NCBI RefSeq assembly: GCF_000686525.1
Contig: NZ_JMKT01000009.1
Location: 62,001 to 126,000, forward strand
From: Desulfonatronovibrio hydrogenovorans DSM 9292
GTDB taxonomy: Bacteria > Desulfobacterota > Desulfovibrionia > Desulfovibrionales > Desulfonatronovibrionaceae
Length of the DNA: 64,000 bases
Reading direction: 5' to 3'
Of the stretch, positions 50,637 to 60,508 are shown piece after piece. The notes beneath the pieces are model-generated. The model made no database searches, was not told where the DNA came from, and saw only the letters and a program-made list of their open reading frames with translations. How positions within the stretch are numbered: position 1 is the first letter of the stretch; every line of letters starts with the position of its first letter. Made by a program: the position numbers and the translations under genes.

Positions 50637-53600
50637 ATGGCAAAGTCCACCAAGCAACAGGATGAAAAAAAAGGTCCGGCAAAGGCCAGCAAGTCCGACG
50701 CCAGGAAGATGGAAAAAATTCAGAAGATAAAGTCGCAGCTGGTTCTAAACGCCAAGGATATAATGGATATAGGTGTTGAATCGGAATTGCTGGTGGGCGG
50801 TAAGAACTACAACACTGCCATAATGAATACCATTGAGAATATCAGGGCTCCCCAGTTCCGGGCCATTTCAGCCAATGCCTTTCACAGCCTGCTGGATGAA
50901 ACCAAGGTCAACGCAGCAGTCCTCAGATCCGCAGTGGACAAGGAATATGATGCCATCGACTGGAATGACGAGGTCATTAATACTGATTCCGAATTCCTGC
51001 GCAAGTTTGTGCGCAAGCTGGCCATGAAGATAAAAAGGTCCCTCAAGACTGAAGGAACCCTGATCAAGCTGAGGACTTTTATTAATAATGTGGTTGAAGG
51101 CTTTGCTGTATCTCCTGAAGGAATTGATCAGCTCAGAAAAAGATCCGTCCTGGTGCAGGTGGCTATTTTGAGTGTGGACCTGCCTGCTGAAGTTGAAGAT
51201 GCTGTCCGCCAGGCCTACAGATCCATCTGTAAGGAGGCCGGGCAGGAAAATGTTCCAGTGGCAGTCAGATCCTCTGCAGCCGGGGAGGATAGCCGGAAAA
51301 AGGCCTTTGCCGGACTCCAGGATACATATTTGAATATTGTGGGTGAGAATAATGTGGTTGAGGCTTACCACTGGGACTGTGCCTCGGCCTACAACCTGCG
51401 CAGCATGACCTACCGCAGAGAGGCCATCCTGGATGCAGTGGCCAAGGCCGAGAGGACCGGTGATGATTCCATTGCCTCCAAAGCCAAGGAAGAGTGGTCT
51501 ATTGAGAACACCTCGCTTTCAGTATGCATAATGCGCATGATCAATCCGGTGATTTCCGGCACCGCCTTCAGTGCTGACACTTCTACTGGCTGTCGCGGGA
51601 CAGACCGTATGGATCTGGTATCAATTGATGCCAGTTACGGGCTTGGCGAGGCCGTGGTCAGCGGCATGGTCACTCCTGACAAGTTTTTTGTGTTTCAGCG
51701 CGATGACGGAGAAGAGGTGGTCATCAGGAATATGGGGTTCAAGGACAAAAAAATAGTCTACGATGAAACCGGCGCCGGGACCAAGGAAGAGTCGGTCCCC
51801 CAGGATATGATCTTTCGCTGGTCCTTGTCCCTGGCCCAGGCTGAAATGGTGGCCAAGGGGGTGCGGGCCATCAGCAAGGCTTACAACGGAATGATCATGG
51901 ACACTGAGTTCTGCATTGATAAGTGGGACCGGCTGTGGTTTGTCCAGGCCAGACCGGAGACCAGGTGGAACGAGGAGTTTGAGAAATACCCCCACACCAT
52001 ATACATGCGCCGGATGGAGGTGGATGAAAAATTACTGCCCAGGGCTGAAGTCATTCTTGAGGGCAATGGAGCATCCAGAGGAGCAGGACAGGGCACCATC
52101 AAATTTCTGCGTTCCGCCCTGGAGCTGAACAAAATTAATAAAGGAGATGTTCTGGCTGCTGACCGAACCGACCCGGACATGGTTCCGGGAATGCGCATTG
52201 CATCGGCCATACTGGCTGATGCTGGTGGTGATACCAGCCATGCGGCCATTACTTCAAGAGAGCTGGGCATTCCTGCGGTCATCGGCATCAAGCGGCTGGA
52301 AGCCCTGAGGGCCCTGGATGGCCAGGAAGTGACTGTTGATGGTTCCAGAGGTCAGGTCTACCGGGGGCTTATTCCGCTTGTTGAAGTGGGCGGAGAAATG
52401 GATCTGAGCAAGCTTCCCAAGACCAAGACCAAGGTTGGCCTTATCCTGGCCGATGTGGGCCAGGCCCTTTTTCTTTCAAGGCTGAGAAGTATTTCTGATT
52501 TTGAGGTTGGACTTCTCCGGGCCGAGTTTATGCTGGGAAATATCGGGGTTCATCCTCAGGCCCTTGAAGCCTACGATAAAAGCTATCTGCAAGAGGTGGT
52601 GGACAAGAAACTTGGAGAACTGGAAGGGGACCTGACCAAAGTTGTCCGGGATCAGCTGGCAGCCGGGGTGGTTTCCCTTGACTTTAATCTTCGCAAGTAT
52701 GTGGGGATAGTCACAGGTCTGGAAGACAGGGTCAATGAACTGACCGAGCAGAAGGGAGCCAAAGGCACGGACGAGGTCCTGGCTCTGCACCGGCAGCTCA
52801 GGGAGCTTGACAACAAGCTGGACGAGCATATTGACCTGGCCACCAAAAGACTGGACATCCTCAAGACTTCGGTTGATCTGAGAGAGCATATATCAATTAT
52901 TATGGGTTTTGCCGATGAGCTGCTCCTGCTTAACCATGACGATGCCGAGTCTCCCCAGGCCAGGCAGGAAATTGAAGACCGGATTGAGTCCATCCATAAA
53001 AGGATTGCTGACAATGATTATGTCCGGGAAATTTTCAATGGAATCGGGGAACTGAGAATAGAAGTCGCTCAAAAGGTCGGACTGAAGCGGAAAATGGATG
53101 ATGTGCGCAACCTTCCAGACAACATTCATCAGACAATAATCTCCAAAGGATACAGAAACGGCAAGGAGCTTTATGTCCAGACCCTGTCTCAGGGTCTGGC
53201 CCTTTTTTCCATGGCTTTTTACGGCAAGGAGATCATTTACCGGACCACTGACTATAAATCCAACGAATACCGCAACCTTTTGGGAGGGATGCTGTTCGAG
53301 GACTATGAAGATAACCCAATGCTTGGTTACAGGGGTGTGTCCAGGGATATCCATGACTGGGAACTGGAGGCTTTCAAGCTGGCCAGAGGGGCCTTTGGCG
53401 GCAAGAATCTTCAGCTGATGCTTCCTTTTGTCCGGACCCTGGAAGAGGCCAGGAGCATGAAGCGTTATCTGGCCAATGTCCACAAGCTGAAATCCGGTGA
53501 GGACGGGCTCAAGATCATCCTTATGTCCGAGATCCCGAGCAATGCAATAATCGCCAAGGAATTCATCAGAGAATTTGACGGGTTTTCCATAGGCTCCAAT

Positions 53601-54236
53601 GACATGACCCAGCTAGTCCTGGGAACTGACCGGGATAATTCCAGACTCAGACATATTTATGATGAGGAGGATCCGGCTGTGGTCTGGGCCATCTTATCCA
53701 CTATTTTTACCGGTCAGAAATTCGGTAAAAAAGTCGGATTCTGCGGGCAGGGGGTATCCAACAGCCTGATCATCCGGGGCTTAGTATGCATCGCAGGTAT
53801 CGTATCCGCCTCAGTGGTGCCAGATACCTATTCCCAGACCAAGTATGACTTTGCCGATACTGAAAGTGAAAACATCAAGATCAGAGACCTGGGAGCCTGG
53901 ATCAAGAAACAGCACTTCAACAGGCTGCAGGATCTGCTCCAAAAGCATAATTACGAACATATCCTGAAAAAATATTCTTCTGAAAATGACCTGCTGGAGT
54001 GGTACGAGGGTGAGCTGGGCAGGCTGCATGATCAGCTTTACGCCAGCCTTGGCTCGTCCAAGGAAGACTTCTATCGGCAGGAAATGAACAGGTTCCGGGA
54101 AACCTTTCACAAGCCGGTTATTTATTCAAACTGGGACTGGCAGACCACAGTTGAGGATGCTCTCCATCATGCCGGCTTTGCTTCATTTGAAGAGCAGGAA
54201 AAGGCCTATGCAGAGCAATGCCGTAAAAAATGGTAG
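50637..54236 (+). CDS. ppsA: PEP synthase (pyruvate, water dikinase-like) with helical insert
   Basis: Converts pyruvate and ATP to phosphoenolpyruvate. The 1199-residue protein has the ATP-binding N-terminal region (VPVAVRSSAAGEDSRKKAFA near residue 205), the phosphohistidine domain with the catalytic His535 in GGDTSHAAITSRELGIPAV, and the PEP-binding TIM barrel with IGSNDMTQLVLGTDRDNS and Cys1036 in GFCGQGVSN. Ordinary enzymes are about 790 residues. The extra length comes mainly from a helical insert at about 642-840 within the barrel region (ELEGDL..., ELTEQKGAKG..., RLDILKTSVDLREHIS) and an extended C-terminus. Follows pyruvate carboxylase. Confidence 0.9.
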   Translation: MAKSTKQQDEKKGPAKASKSDARKMEKIQKIKSQLVLNAKDIMDIGVESELLVGGKNYNTAIMNTIENIRAPQFRAISANAFHSLLDETKVNAAVLRSAVDKEYDAIDWNDEVINTDSEFLRKFVRKLAMKIKRSLKTEGTLIKLRTFINNVVEGFAVSPEGIDQLRKRSVLVQVAILSVDLPAEVEDAVRQAYRSICKEAGQENVPVAVRSSAAGEDSRKKAFAGLQDTYLNIVGENNVVEAYHWDCASAYNLRSMTYRREAILDAVAKAERTGDDSIASKAKEEWSIENTSLSVCIMRMINPVISGTAFSADTSTGCRGTDRMDLVSIDASYGLGEAVVSGMVTPDKFFVFQRDDGEEVVIRNMGFKDKKIVYDETGAGTKEESVPQDMIFRWSLSLAQAEMVAKGVRAISKAYNGMIMDTEFCIDKWDRLWFVQARPETRWNEEFEKYPHTIYMRRMEVDEKLLPRAEVILEGNGASRGAGQGTIKFLRSALELNKINKGDVLAADRTDPDMVPGMRIASAILADAGGDTSHAAITSRELGIPAVIGIKRLEALRALDGQEVTVDGSRGQVYRGLIPLVEVGGEMDLSKLPKTKTKVGLILADVGQALFLSRLRSISDFEVGLLRAEFMLGNIGVHPQALEAYDKSYLQEVVDKKLGELEGDLTKVVRDQLAAGVVSLDFNLRKYVGIVTGLEDRVNELTEQKGAKGTDEVLALHRQLRELDNKLDEHIDLATKRLDILKTSVDLREHISIIMGFADELLLLNHDDAESPQARQEIEDRIESIHKRIADNDYVREIFNGIGELRIEVAQKVGLKRKMDDVRNLPDNIHQTIISKGYRNGKELYVQTLSQGLALFSMAFYGKEIIYRTTDYKSNEYRNLLGGMLFEDYEDNPMLGYRGVSRDIHDWELEAFKLARGAFGGKNLQLMLPFVRTLEEARSMKRYLANVHKLKSGEDGLKIILMSEIPSNAIIAKEFIREFDGFSIGSNDMTQLVLGTDRDNSRLRHIYDEEDPAVVWAILSTIFTGQKFGKKVGFCGQGVSNSLIIRGLVCIAGIVSASVVPDTYSQTKYDFADTESENIKIRDLGAWIKKQHFNRLQDLLQKHNYEHILKKYSSENDLLEWYEGELGRLHDQLYASLGSSKEDFYRQEMNRFRETFHKPVIYSNWDWQTTVEDALHHAGFASFEEQEKAYAEQCRKKW

Positions 54237-54251
54237 AAAATCTTTAAACAC

Positions 54252-54276
54252 AGAGGCGGTCAAATTGACCGCCTCT
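54252..54276 (+). terminator. Terminator after ppsA
   Basis: A 10-bp stem AGAGGCGGTC with GACCGCCTCT and loop AAATT is followed by a T-run. It lies 20 bases before the dxs start, so dxs needs its own promoter or read-through. Confidence 0.88.
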
Positions 54277-54295
54277 TTTTCATTTGTATTAAATC

Positions 54296-56191
54296 ATGTC
54301 TGATAACAACGTACATATTCTTTCCAGCCTTTCCAAACCAGACCTGATCAGGGATTTGAAGCCGGAAGAGCTTGAATGTCTGGCTTCCCAAGTCAGGGAG
54401 CTCATCATCAGGGTTGTTTCCAAAAACGGCGGTCATCTGGCTCCGTCCCTGGGTGTGGTTGATCTGACCGTGGCCCTGATGAATGTCTTTGATTTTGAAA
54501 AGGACCAGATCATCTGGGACGTGGGACATCAGGCCTATGCCTATAAAATACTTACCGGAAGAAAGGATCATTTTCATACCCTGCGTAAAATAGAAGGGAT
54601 CAGCGGCTTTCCAAGAATGGATGAAAGCGAGTTTGATCATTTTGGTGTGGGACATTCCAGCACCTCTATTTCCGCTGGACTGGGCATGGCTGTGGCCAGG
54701 GACATTCTAAAGGATACCAGCAAGGTCCTGGCAGTGATCGGAGATGGATCCATGACCGCCGGCCTAGCTTATGAAGGGCTTAATCAGGCCGGAGACCTGG
54801 ACAGGGATCTTATAGTCATTCTCAATGACAATGAGATGTCCATTTCCAAGAATGTGGGAGCTCTTTCCTCTTTTTTGAGCCGCAAACTCTCCTCCAGGTG
54901 GATGGTCAGATTTAAAAAAGAAGTTGAAGGATGGATGCGCCATATCCCCAGGATCGGTGAGGACATCCTCAATTATGCCCGGAAGAGCGAGGAGTCCCTT
55001 AAGGGCTTCTTTACTCCAGGGATTCTTTTTGAAGCCTTTAAATTCAACTATATTGGTCCGGTTGACGGGCATAACATAAGAACCATGACCAGGGTTTTCA
55101 ACCAGCTTAAGACTCTGGAAGGACCTGTACTGGTCCATGTTTTGACCAAAAAAGGCAAGGGCTATCAACCGGCAGAAGAAAATCCTACCCATTTTCACGG
55201 TGTGGGTTGTTTTGAGCCGGAAACCGGGCTGGCCAGAAAGAGTAAGGGGAAGTGTCTGCCCACTTACACCGAGGTATTTGGAAATACCCTTTGCAGTCTG
55301 GCTGGAACAGATGAAAAAATCGTGGCCATCACTGCAGCCATGCCGGAAGGTACAGGTTTGAGACGGTTTGCGGAAAAGTATCCTGACCGGTTTTTTGATG
55401 TCGGGATCTGCGAACAGCATGCCGTGACTTTTGCGGCCGGCCTGGCCACCAGAGGCTTCAAACCGGTTGTTGCGGTTTATTCGACTTTTCTGCAGAGGTC
55501 CTATGACCAGGTGGTGCATGACGTCTGTCTTCAGAATCTGCCTGTGACCCTCTGCCTGGACAGAGGCGGGATTGTGGGGGAGGACGGAGCCACTCACCAC
55601 GGAGTATTTGATTTTTCCTATCTTCGGCATATTCCCAATTTGATCTGCATGGCACCCAAAGATGAGGCAGAGCTGCAGAGAATGCTGTACACAGCTGTCC
55701 AGCACCCAGGTCCTGCAGTTATAAGGTATCCAAGAGGGGTGGGTGTGGGTTCATCCGTCAGGGATGAGATCCTGCCTGTGGAAGTGGGCCGAGCAGAACT
55801 TATCAAAGATGGCTCCCACGGTCTGATCATGGCGGTTGGAAGCAGGGTTTATCCGGCCCTGGAGGCTGCCCTGGAACTTGAAGATGAAAAGATGTCCCTG
55901 GCTGTGCTGAATGCCCGGTTTGTCAAGCCCCTGCCGGCAGAGATGATTTTTGACCTTAGAAAAAGGTTCAACAGGATCCTTTTGTTGGAGGAGAATGTCC
56001 TGGCTGGCGGCTTTTCTTCAGCTGTGCTGGAATTTCTTGCAGATCATGATCTGCTTGGCGGTCTGCATGTCAAACGGCTGGGGATTCCAGATGTATTTGT
56101 TGAGCATGGCACCCAAAAGGAGCTGCGCCAGATGCTGGGCCTTTGCAAAGGCGGGATTAAGAAGACCAGTCTGAAATTTTTCAAACCTTGA
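54296..56191 (+). CDS. dxs: 1-deoxy-D-xylulose-5-phosphate synthase
   Basis: First enzyme of the MEP isoprenoid pathway; thiamine-diphosphate dependent. The 631 residues match the family. Motifs: GGHLAPSLGVVDLTVALM near residue 44, DVGHQAYAYKILTGRKD near residue 77, the diphosphate-binding GDGSMTAGLAYEGLNQAG near residue 150 with EMSISKNVGALS, GPVDGHN near residue 256, and the transketolase C domain with GICEQHAVTFAAG. No ribosome-binding site precedes the ATG, and it lies just after a terminator, so the mRNA leader may be very short. Confidence 0.97.
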   Translation: MSDNNVHILSSLSKPDLIRDLKPEELECLASQVRELIIRVVSKNGGHLAPSLGVVDLTVALMNVFDFEKDQIIWDVGHQAYAYKILTGRKDHFHTLRKIEGISGFPRMDESEFDHFGVGHSSTSISAGLGMAVARDILKDTSKVLAVIGDGSMTAGLAYEGLNQAGDLDRDLIVILNDNEMSISKNVGALSSFLSRKLSSRWMVRFKKEVEGWMRHIPRIGEDILNYARKSEESLKGFFTPGILFEAFKFNYIGPVDGHNIRTMTRVFNQLKTLEGPVLVHVLTKKGKGYQPAEENPTHFHGVGCFEPETGLARKSKGKCLPTYTEVFGNTLCSLAGTDEKIVAITAAMPEGTGLRRFAEKYPDRFFDVGICEQHAVTFAAGLATRGFKPVVAVYSTFLQRSYDQVVHDVCLQNLPVTLCLDRGGIVGEDGATHHGVFDFSYLRHIPNLICMAPKDEAELQRMLYTAVQHPGPAVIRYPRGVGVGSSVRDEILPVEVGRAELIKDGSHGLIMAVGSRVYPALEAALELEDEKMSLAVLNARFVKPLPAEMIFDLRKRFNRILLLEENVLAGGFSSAVLEFLADHDLLGGLHVKRLGIPDVFVEHGTQKELRQMLGLCKGGIKKTSLKFFKP

Positions 56192-56210
56192 TTTTTTCAT
56201 AGCCAGCCTT

Positions 56211-58043
56211 CTAAAGCGGCCAGATAATACTTATCAGAAGAACAGCTGAGATTCCAAGAATGATGGACAGGGGAAGTCCTAACTTCCAGTAATCGCCGAA
56301 TCTGTATCCACCAGGGCCCAAGACCAGGGTGTTGGACTGATGTCCGATTGGAGTCAGAAAAGGCAGAGAAGCTCCAACAGCCACGGTCATCAGAAAAGGG
56401 TCAAATGAGGCATTGATCAGAGTTGCAATATTGATGGCTATTGGGGCCATCAGTACTGCGGCTGCAGCATTGTTTATCAGATTGGACAGGGCCATGGTGG
56501 CGATCATGAGTAAGCCCATGGTGGCCAGGGGAGAAAGATTGCCTGAAACAGCCAGAATCTGATCAGCAATGAATTGTGCTCCACCAGTCATTTCCATGGC
56601 CGTACCCACAGGAATCATTGCCCCCAGAAGAACTATAATCGGCCAGTCCACGCTTTTATAGGCATCATTCAGGCTGATTGTCCCGCGTAACAGCATGAAC
56701 AGGGCAGCTCCGACCAGGGCTATGTGAACAGGGAGGTACCCCAGGGTGGTCAAGGCCACTGCCAGGATGAAAATGGAGATGGCCAGGACGGTGTCTTTGC
56801 GTGGACTCAAACCGAGGGGTCTTTGTGCCAGGGGAAAACAGCCCATTTCCTTCAGGCTATCGGGCATGGAATCGGGTTGACCTTGCAGCAGAAGAATATC
56901 ACCGGCCCGGAACCTGATGCTTTTAAGCCTTTGAGTCATGCGGGCTCCCTGTCTAGCCACAGCTAAGAGATTAATGCCGTACTTCCAGCGCAGGTTCAGG
57001 TTGAGCACAGTTTTACCAATGATGGGTGATTCGAGTTGGATAACGGCTTCCATCAGCTGCATATTGTCGGCCTTCAGGACTTGTCTGCAGGCATCCTTAT
57101 CAAAAGAACTTTTATCCTTATCCTCTTCATTTCCCGATTCAGGACACAATTCCTTGCTTCCTACCAGATTCAGACCAGCTTCTTTGATCAGGACATCGAG
57201 GTCTTCGGAGTCAGCTTCGACAACCAAGATATCTCCGGGGTTAAGGATTTCAAAGCTGGAAGGAACAGACAGGCGTGTGCTTCCCCGGACAAGCCCGACA
57301 ATCACAATATCGGTTTCAGTCAGGTATTCCAGGTCTCTGATGCTTTTTCCAATGACTTTTGAACCTTCAGGAACCACCACCTCTGTGAGGTAAGAATCGA
57401 TTTTAAACAGATCCTGGACACCGGTCTGTCCTTTCCTGTCGGGCAGGAAAAAACGGGCCAGAAAGATAATGAATACCAAACCGATCAGGCTTAGGCTGAC
57501 CCCCACTGGAGTGAAGTCAAACATTGCAAATGGAGAGGGATCAACTTGGGCCCGGTAAGTGGCGATTATGATGTTGGGTGGTGTCCCGATAAGAGTGGTT
57601 AATCCCCCCAAAAGGGAACAAAAGGCCAGGGGCATGAGCAGCAGGGAAGGGGATATGTTTTTTTTACGTCCCAGCTGAATGGCCACCGGCATGATCAGAG
57701 CTAAGGCTCCAACATTGTTCATAAAGGCTGAGAGCACGGCTACAACAATACATAATGCGCCGGTGAGCATAATCGGGTGATGGGCAATGGGAGACAGCTG
57801 TCTGGCGATGATATCCACGATTCCGGCGTTGCTCAGGGCCCTGCTGATTATCAGGACGGCAGCCACCGTGACCACTGCCGGATGGGAAAAGCCTTCAAAG
57901 GCCAGATCTGTGGGCAGGACTCCGCTGACAACTACAGCCAGCAGGGCCAATAGAGCGGTCAGATCATAGCGGATTTTTCCATGGACAAACAGGACAAGGG
58001 ACAGAGCAAGAACCAAAAAAACTATCAGTTGATCAATACTCAT
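56211..58043 (-). CDS. SLC13-type anion permease with two RCK_C domains
   Basis: A 610-residue integral membrane protein of the DASS/SLC13 family, which moves sulfate, dicarboxylates or other anions. Two membrane blocks (residues about 1-190 and 415-610) enclose a cytoplasmic region with two TrkA-C/RCK_C domains, recognisable as VPEGSKVIGKSIRDLEYL and LESPIIGKTVLNLNLRWKYG. Membrane motifs include NNVGALALIMPVA and NNAAAAVLMAPIA, where paired Asn and Ala residues line the transport path. In a sulfate reducer a sulfate or related uptake role is plausible. It converges with dxs. Confidence 0.9.
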   Translation of the reverse strand: MSIDQLIVFLVLALSLVLFVHGKIRYDLTALLALLAVVVSGVLPTDLAFEGFSHPAVVTVAAVLIISRALSNAGIVDIIARQLSPIAHHPIMLTGALCIVVAVLSAFMNNVGALALIMPVAIQLGRKKNISPSLLLMPLAFCSLLGGLTTLIGTPPNIIIATYRAQVDPSPFAMFDFTPVGVSLSLIGLVFIIFLARFFLPDRKGQTGVQDLFKIDSYLTEVVVPEGSKVIGKSIRDLEYLTETDIVIVGLVRGSTRLSVPSSFEILNPGDILVVEADSEDLDVLIKEAGLNLVGSKELCPESGNEEDKDKSSFDKDACRQVLKADNMQLMEAVIQLESPIIGKTVLNLNLRWKYGINLLAVARQGARMTQRLKSIRFRAGDILLLQGQPDSMPDSLKEMGCFPLAQRPLGLSPRKDTVLAISIFILAVALTTLGYLPVHIALVGAALFMLLRGTISLNDAYKSVDWPIIVLLGAMIPVGTAMEMTGGAQFIADQILAVSGNLSPLATMGLLMIATMALSNLINNAAAAVLMAPIAINIATLINASFDPFLMTVAVGASLPFLTPIGHQSNTLVLGPGGYRFGDYWKLGLPLSIILGISAVLLISIIWPL

Positions 58044-58096
58044 GAATCATCCTGTTTGGGGATGAAGGGTTAATCAGTCGGGCTGGAAGAAGCTCA

Positions 58097-58495
58097 CTAA
58101 CGAATATGACATTCTGAGCAGGCAAACGGCCCTTGGCCTTCATCCAGGTGGCAGCCTTTGCACTGGAGATGATAGGCCCTGCGCAGGGGAAGAATATCGT
58201 CTTGGCCCTCAACAGTATGACAGTCTGAGCATCTCAGGTCTATCGAAGCCATACCTTCAAGCAGGTTTCCCTGGTTGTCGTAAAGGTGATGACACCTGGA
58301 GCAGTCATACATCAGCTCGTGCTGGTCATGGTCGAATAAAACAGGACCTCGCAGGGGATCGGTAAAGTTATCATCTTTGAACAGGGGGACGGGATTCTGG
58401 GAAAAAATAAATCCCGGGATCAGAAAAAGAAGGGCCAGGAGAATCAGGACAGCCGGGAATATTCTATTCAACACTTGTTTTATCAATACATTCAT
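58097..58495 (-). CDS. tmcA: Tetraheme cytochrome c3 (TmcA-like)
   Basis: A periplasmic electron carrier. The 132-residue product has a signal peptide (residues 1-27, hydrophobic VLILLALLFLIPGFIFS) and four CXXCH haem sites: CSRCHH, CSDCH, CKGCH and CSECH. Distal His residues (FDHDQHELMYD) fit bis-His class III c-type hemes. ATG 58495 was chosen as it starts directly at the signal peptide; an upstream extension has no secretion signal. Last gene of the tmc operon; start overlaps tmcB by 32 bases. Confidence 0.9.
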   Translation of the reverse strand: MNVLIKQVLNRIFPAVLILLALLFLIPGFIFSQNPVPLFKDDNFTDPLRGPVLFDHDQHELMYDCSRCHHLYDNQGNLLEGMASIDLRCSDCHTVEGQDDILPLRRAYHLQCKGCHLDEGQGPFACSECHIR

Positions 58496-59777
58496 AAATA
58501 ATGTCTCCCAGGAATTTAATCTGCATGTCCACCTTGTAGTGATGAAGGATATCTTCCAGACCACCATGACAATTGTGACAAGGGGCGATAACCACTGGCA
58601 CACCAGTGGCCCGGAGCTGGTCAGCCTTGATTTTATTCCCCAGCACTCTGGTTTTCTTATGGGGAGGTCCGCAATTGATCACTCCTCCTCCGGCGCAGCA
58701 ACAATAATTGTGCTCCCGGTTGGGATGCATTTCAACAAAGTCCCTGCAAAAGGCCCGGACAAGATCCCTGGCTTTTTCGTGCAGTCCCATACCCCGGACA
58801 ATGTTGCATGGATCATGAAAAGTCACTGGTTGTTCGAACTTTTTACCTACCCTGATCTTACCCTCGTTGAGCAGGTCCCAATAGAACTGTACTGCGTGAA
58901 TGATGGGCACTGGCGGTTCTTTCCAGCCCAGCCAGCGTGACCCGGTATCATAGACTGACCTGAAGGCGTGGCCGCATTCGCCCATGACTATTTTTTTGCA
59001 TTTCAGGCGCAGGGCAGTTTCAAAATGGATCTTTTTCATCCTGCCCATCAGTTCATAGTCGCCCACATACATGGCCATGTCGCTGTTGTCCCAGCCGGGT
59101 GTGGCCGGCATGGTCCAGTCCACCTGGGCCACGTTCATGATTACAGCAGCCTGGTAAATGAGTTGAGACCTGAACTTGGGTTCAGGACCGATTACCGAAT
59201 AGAATATCTCTGCTCCGTTTTTTTCAATGGGGATTCTGAGCATGGGCAGTTCATCCCTGGCCTCATCTTCCTGCCATTGCAGGCTGTCGATCCATTCGTC
59301 TTCCTTGATCCACATCTGATTCATGGTTGATGCGTGACTGTGAGCCGTATCCTGTATGTACTGAGGGGTAACTCCCAGAAGATGGCAGAGGCGTCTGACC
59401 AAGGTTATCATATAGGCAGTATCTATGCCAAAGGGGCAGTACATGGAACAGCGCCGGCACAGGTTGCATTCGGTATAGGCTATCTGGGCTGCATTGACTA
59501 TGAAATCAGGAGTTATTCTTTTGCCGGGGTCAAGGAGTTCCCAGACAGTCTGCTTGACTTTGCCCACCGGGCTGAAGGACGGGTCATTGTCCATGGACAA
59601 GAAGTAGTGGCAGGCCTGAGAACAGAGCCCGCATCTGACGCAGGTGTTGTAGTAGGCCTTGAGTCTTGGACCGGCTTCTTTGCTGAAGACTTTATGAACA
59701 GCAGACCTGATTTTTTCAGCAGTTAAGTTTTTCGCTCCTGTGATCAGGCCGATGTCCTCGGTGGTTCTATAATTCAT
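58464..59777 (-). CDS. tmcB: CCG-domain iron-sulfur protein (TmcB-like)
   Basis: The 437-residue HdrD-like electron-transfer subunit. Two [4Fe-4S] motifs are present (CVRCGLCSQACH and CNLCRRCSMYCP), and CCG features at the C-terminus: FHDPCNIVRGMG, CCCAGGGVINCG and APCHNCHGG. In the Tmc complex it moves electrons between periplasmic cytochrome c3 and cytoplasmic partners. It lies between tmcC and tmcA in the operon. Confidence 0.92.
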   Translation of the reverse strand: MNYRTTEDIGLITGAKNLTAEKIRSAVHKVFSKEAGPRLKAYYNTCVRCGLCSQACHYFLSMDNDPSFSPVGKVKQTVWELLDPGKRITPDFIVNAAQIAYTECNLCRRCSMYCPFGIDTAYMITLVRRLCHLLGVTPQYIQDTAHSHASTMNQMWIKEDEWIDSLQWQEDEARDELPMLRIPIEKNGAEIFYSVIGPEPKFRSQLIYQAAVIMNVAQVDWTMPATPGWDNSDMAMYVGDYELMGRMKKIHFETALRLKCKKIVMGECGHAFRSVYDTGSRWLGWKEPPVPIIHAVQFYWDLLNEGKIRVGKKFEQPVTFHDPCNIVRGMGLHEKARDLVRAFCRDFVEMHPNREHNYCCCAGGGVINCGPPHKKTRVLGNKIKADQLRATGVPVVIAPCHNCHGGLEDILHHYKVDMQIKFLGDIIYECIDKTSVE

Positions 59778-59815
59778 TTTTATTTCCGCTGATTTTTTTC
59801 TGCTTTATATGGTTA

Positions 59816-60475
59816 TTACCAGTCTTTGGCATGACGCACTGCTCCGAATTCCGAGGCTGTGTAAGCCCGGGTGAAAGGGGCAAAGACCATATGGACCAGC
59901 CTGGTAAAGGGTATGGCCATGAGCAGCACTTCACCGCTAAAAATATGGAGTATAAGCATCAGCTGGGGATTGAACCATCCATGAAAGGCTGCGTAACCTG
60001 TTACAAAAGGGGCCAGGATCAGCAGGGGAAGCATATAGTCGGACCAACTGGAAACATATTTGACCTCTTTCAGGCTGAACCTGCGGATAATAAAAAAGAT
60101 CAGGCCAAAGATTACCATCAGGGTCATAATGTCCGTTATCCTGTCCGGAAGTGCCCAGAATGAGATGCCGAAAAACTCCTCCCAGAGAACAATATGCCCA
60201 AGGGCGAACAGGGGAACCAAAATCACGCAGATATGAAAGGTAAAGGAAACAACAGTCATGACCGGATTAAGACGGGAGGATCTGGGGAAAAAGGGAATAC
60301 TCCAGATCACCATGGATCTCAGGGCATGTTTTAGGCTGAAATAATTTACAACCACCGGATCTTTTTCAATGGTGGAAGTCACCAGAACGACTACCCTGGT
60401 CAATGATCCGACTATGAATACTGTCCAGGCGATCCAGGCCAGAGGACCGGAGACGAATTCGTAAAGTTGATGCAT
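59816..60475 (-). CDS. tmcC: Membrane cytochrome b subunit (TmcC-like)
   Basis: A 219-residue NarI/HdrE-like membrane protein with about five helices, e.g. LAWIAWTVFIVGSLTRVVVLV and IMTLMVIFGLIFFIIRRFSL. Histidines in SFTFHICVILVPLFALGHIV and LMLILHIFSGEVL are candidate haem b ligands. It anchors the Tmc complex. It has a 34-base gap to tmcD and precedes tmcB. Confidence 0.9.
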   Translation of the reverse strand: MHQLYEFVSGPLAWIAWTVFIVGSLTRVVVLVTSTIEKDPVVVNYFSLKHALRSMVIWSIPFFPRSSRLNPVMTVVSFTFHICVILVPLFALGHIVLWEEFFGISFWALPDRITDIMTLMVIFGLIFFIIRRFSLKEVKYVSSWSDYMLPLLILAPFVTGYAAFHGWFNPQLMLILHIFSGEVLLMAIPFTRLVHMVFAPFTRAYTASEFGAVRHAKDW

Positions 60476-60508
60476 GGCTTTCCTTGCCTTTTAAAAATGG
60501 TCTGCAGC

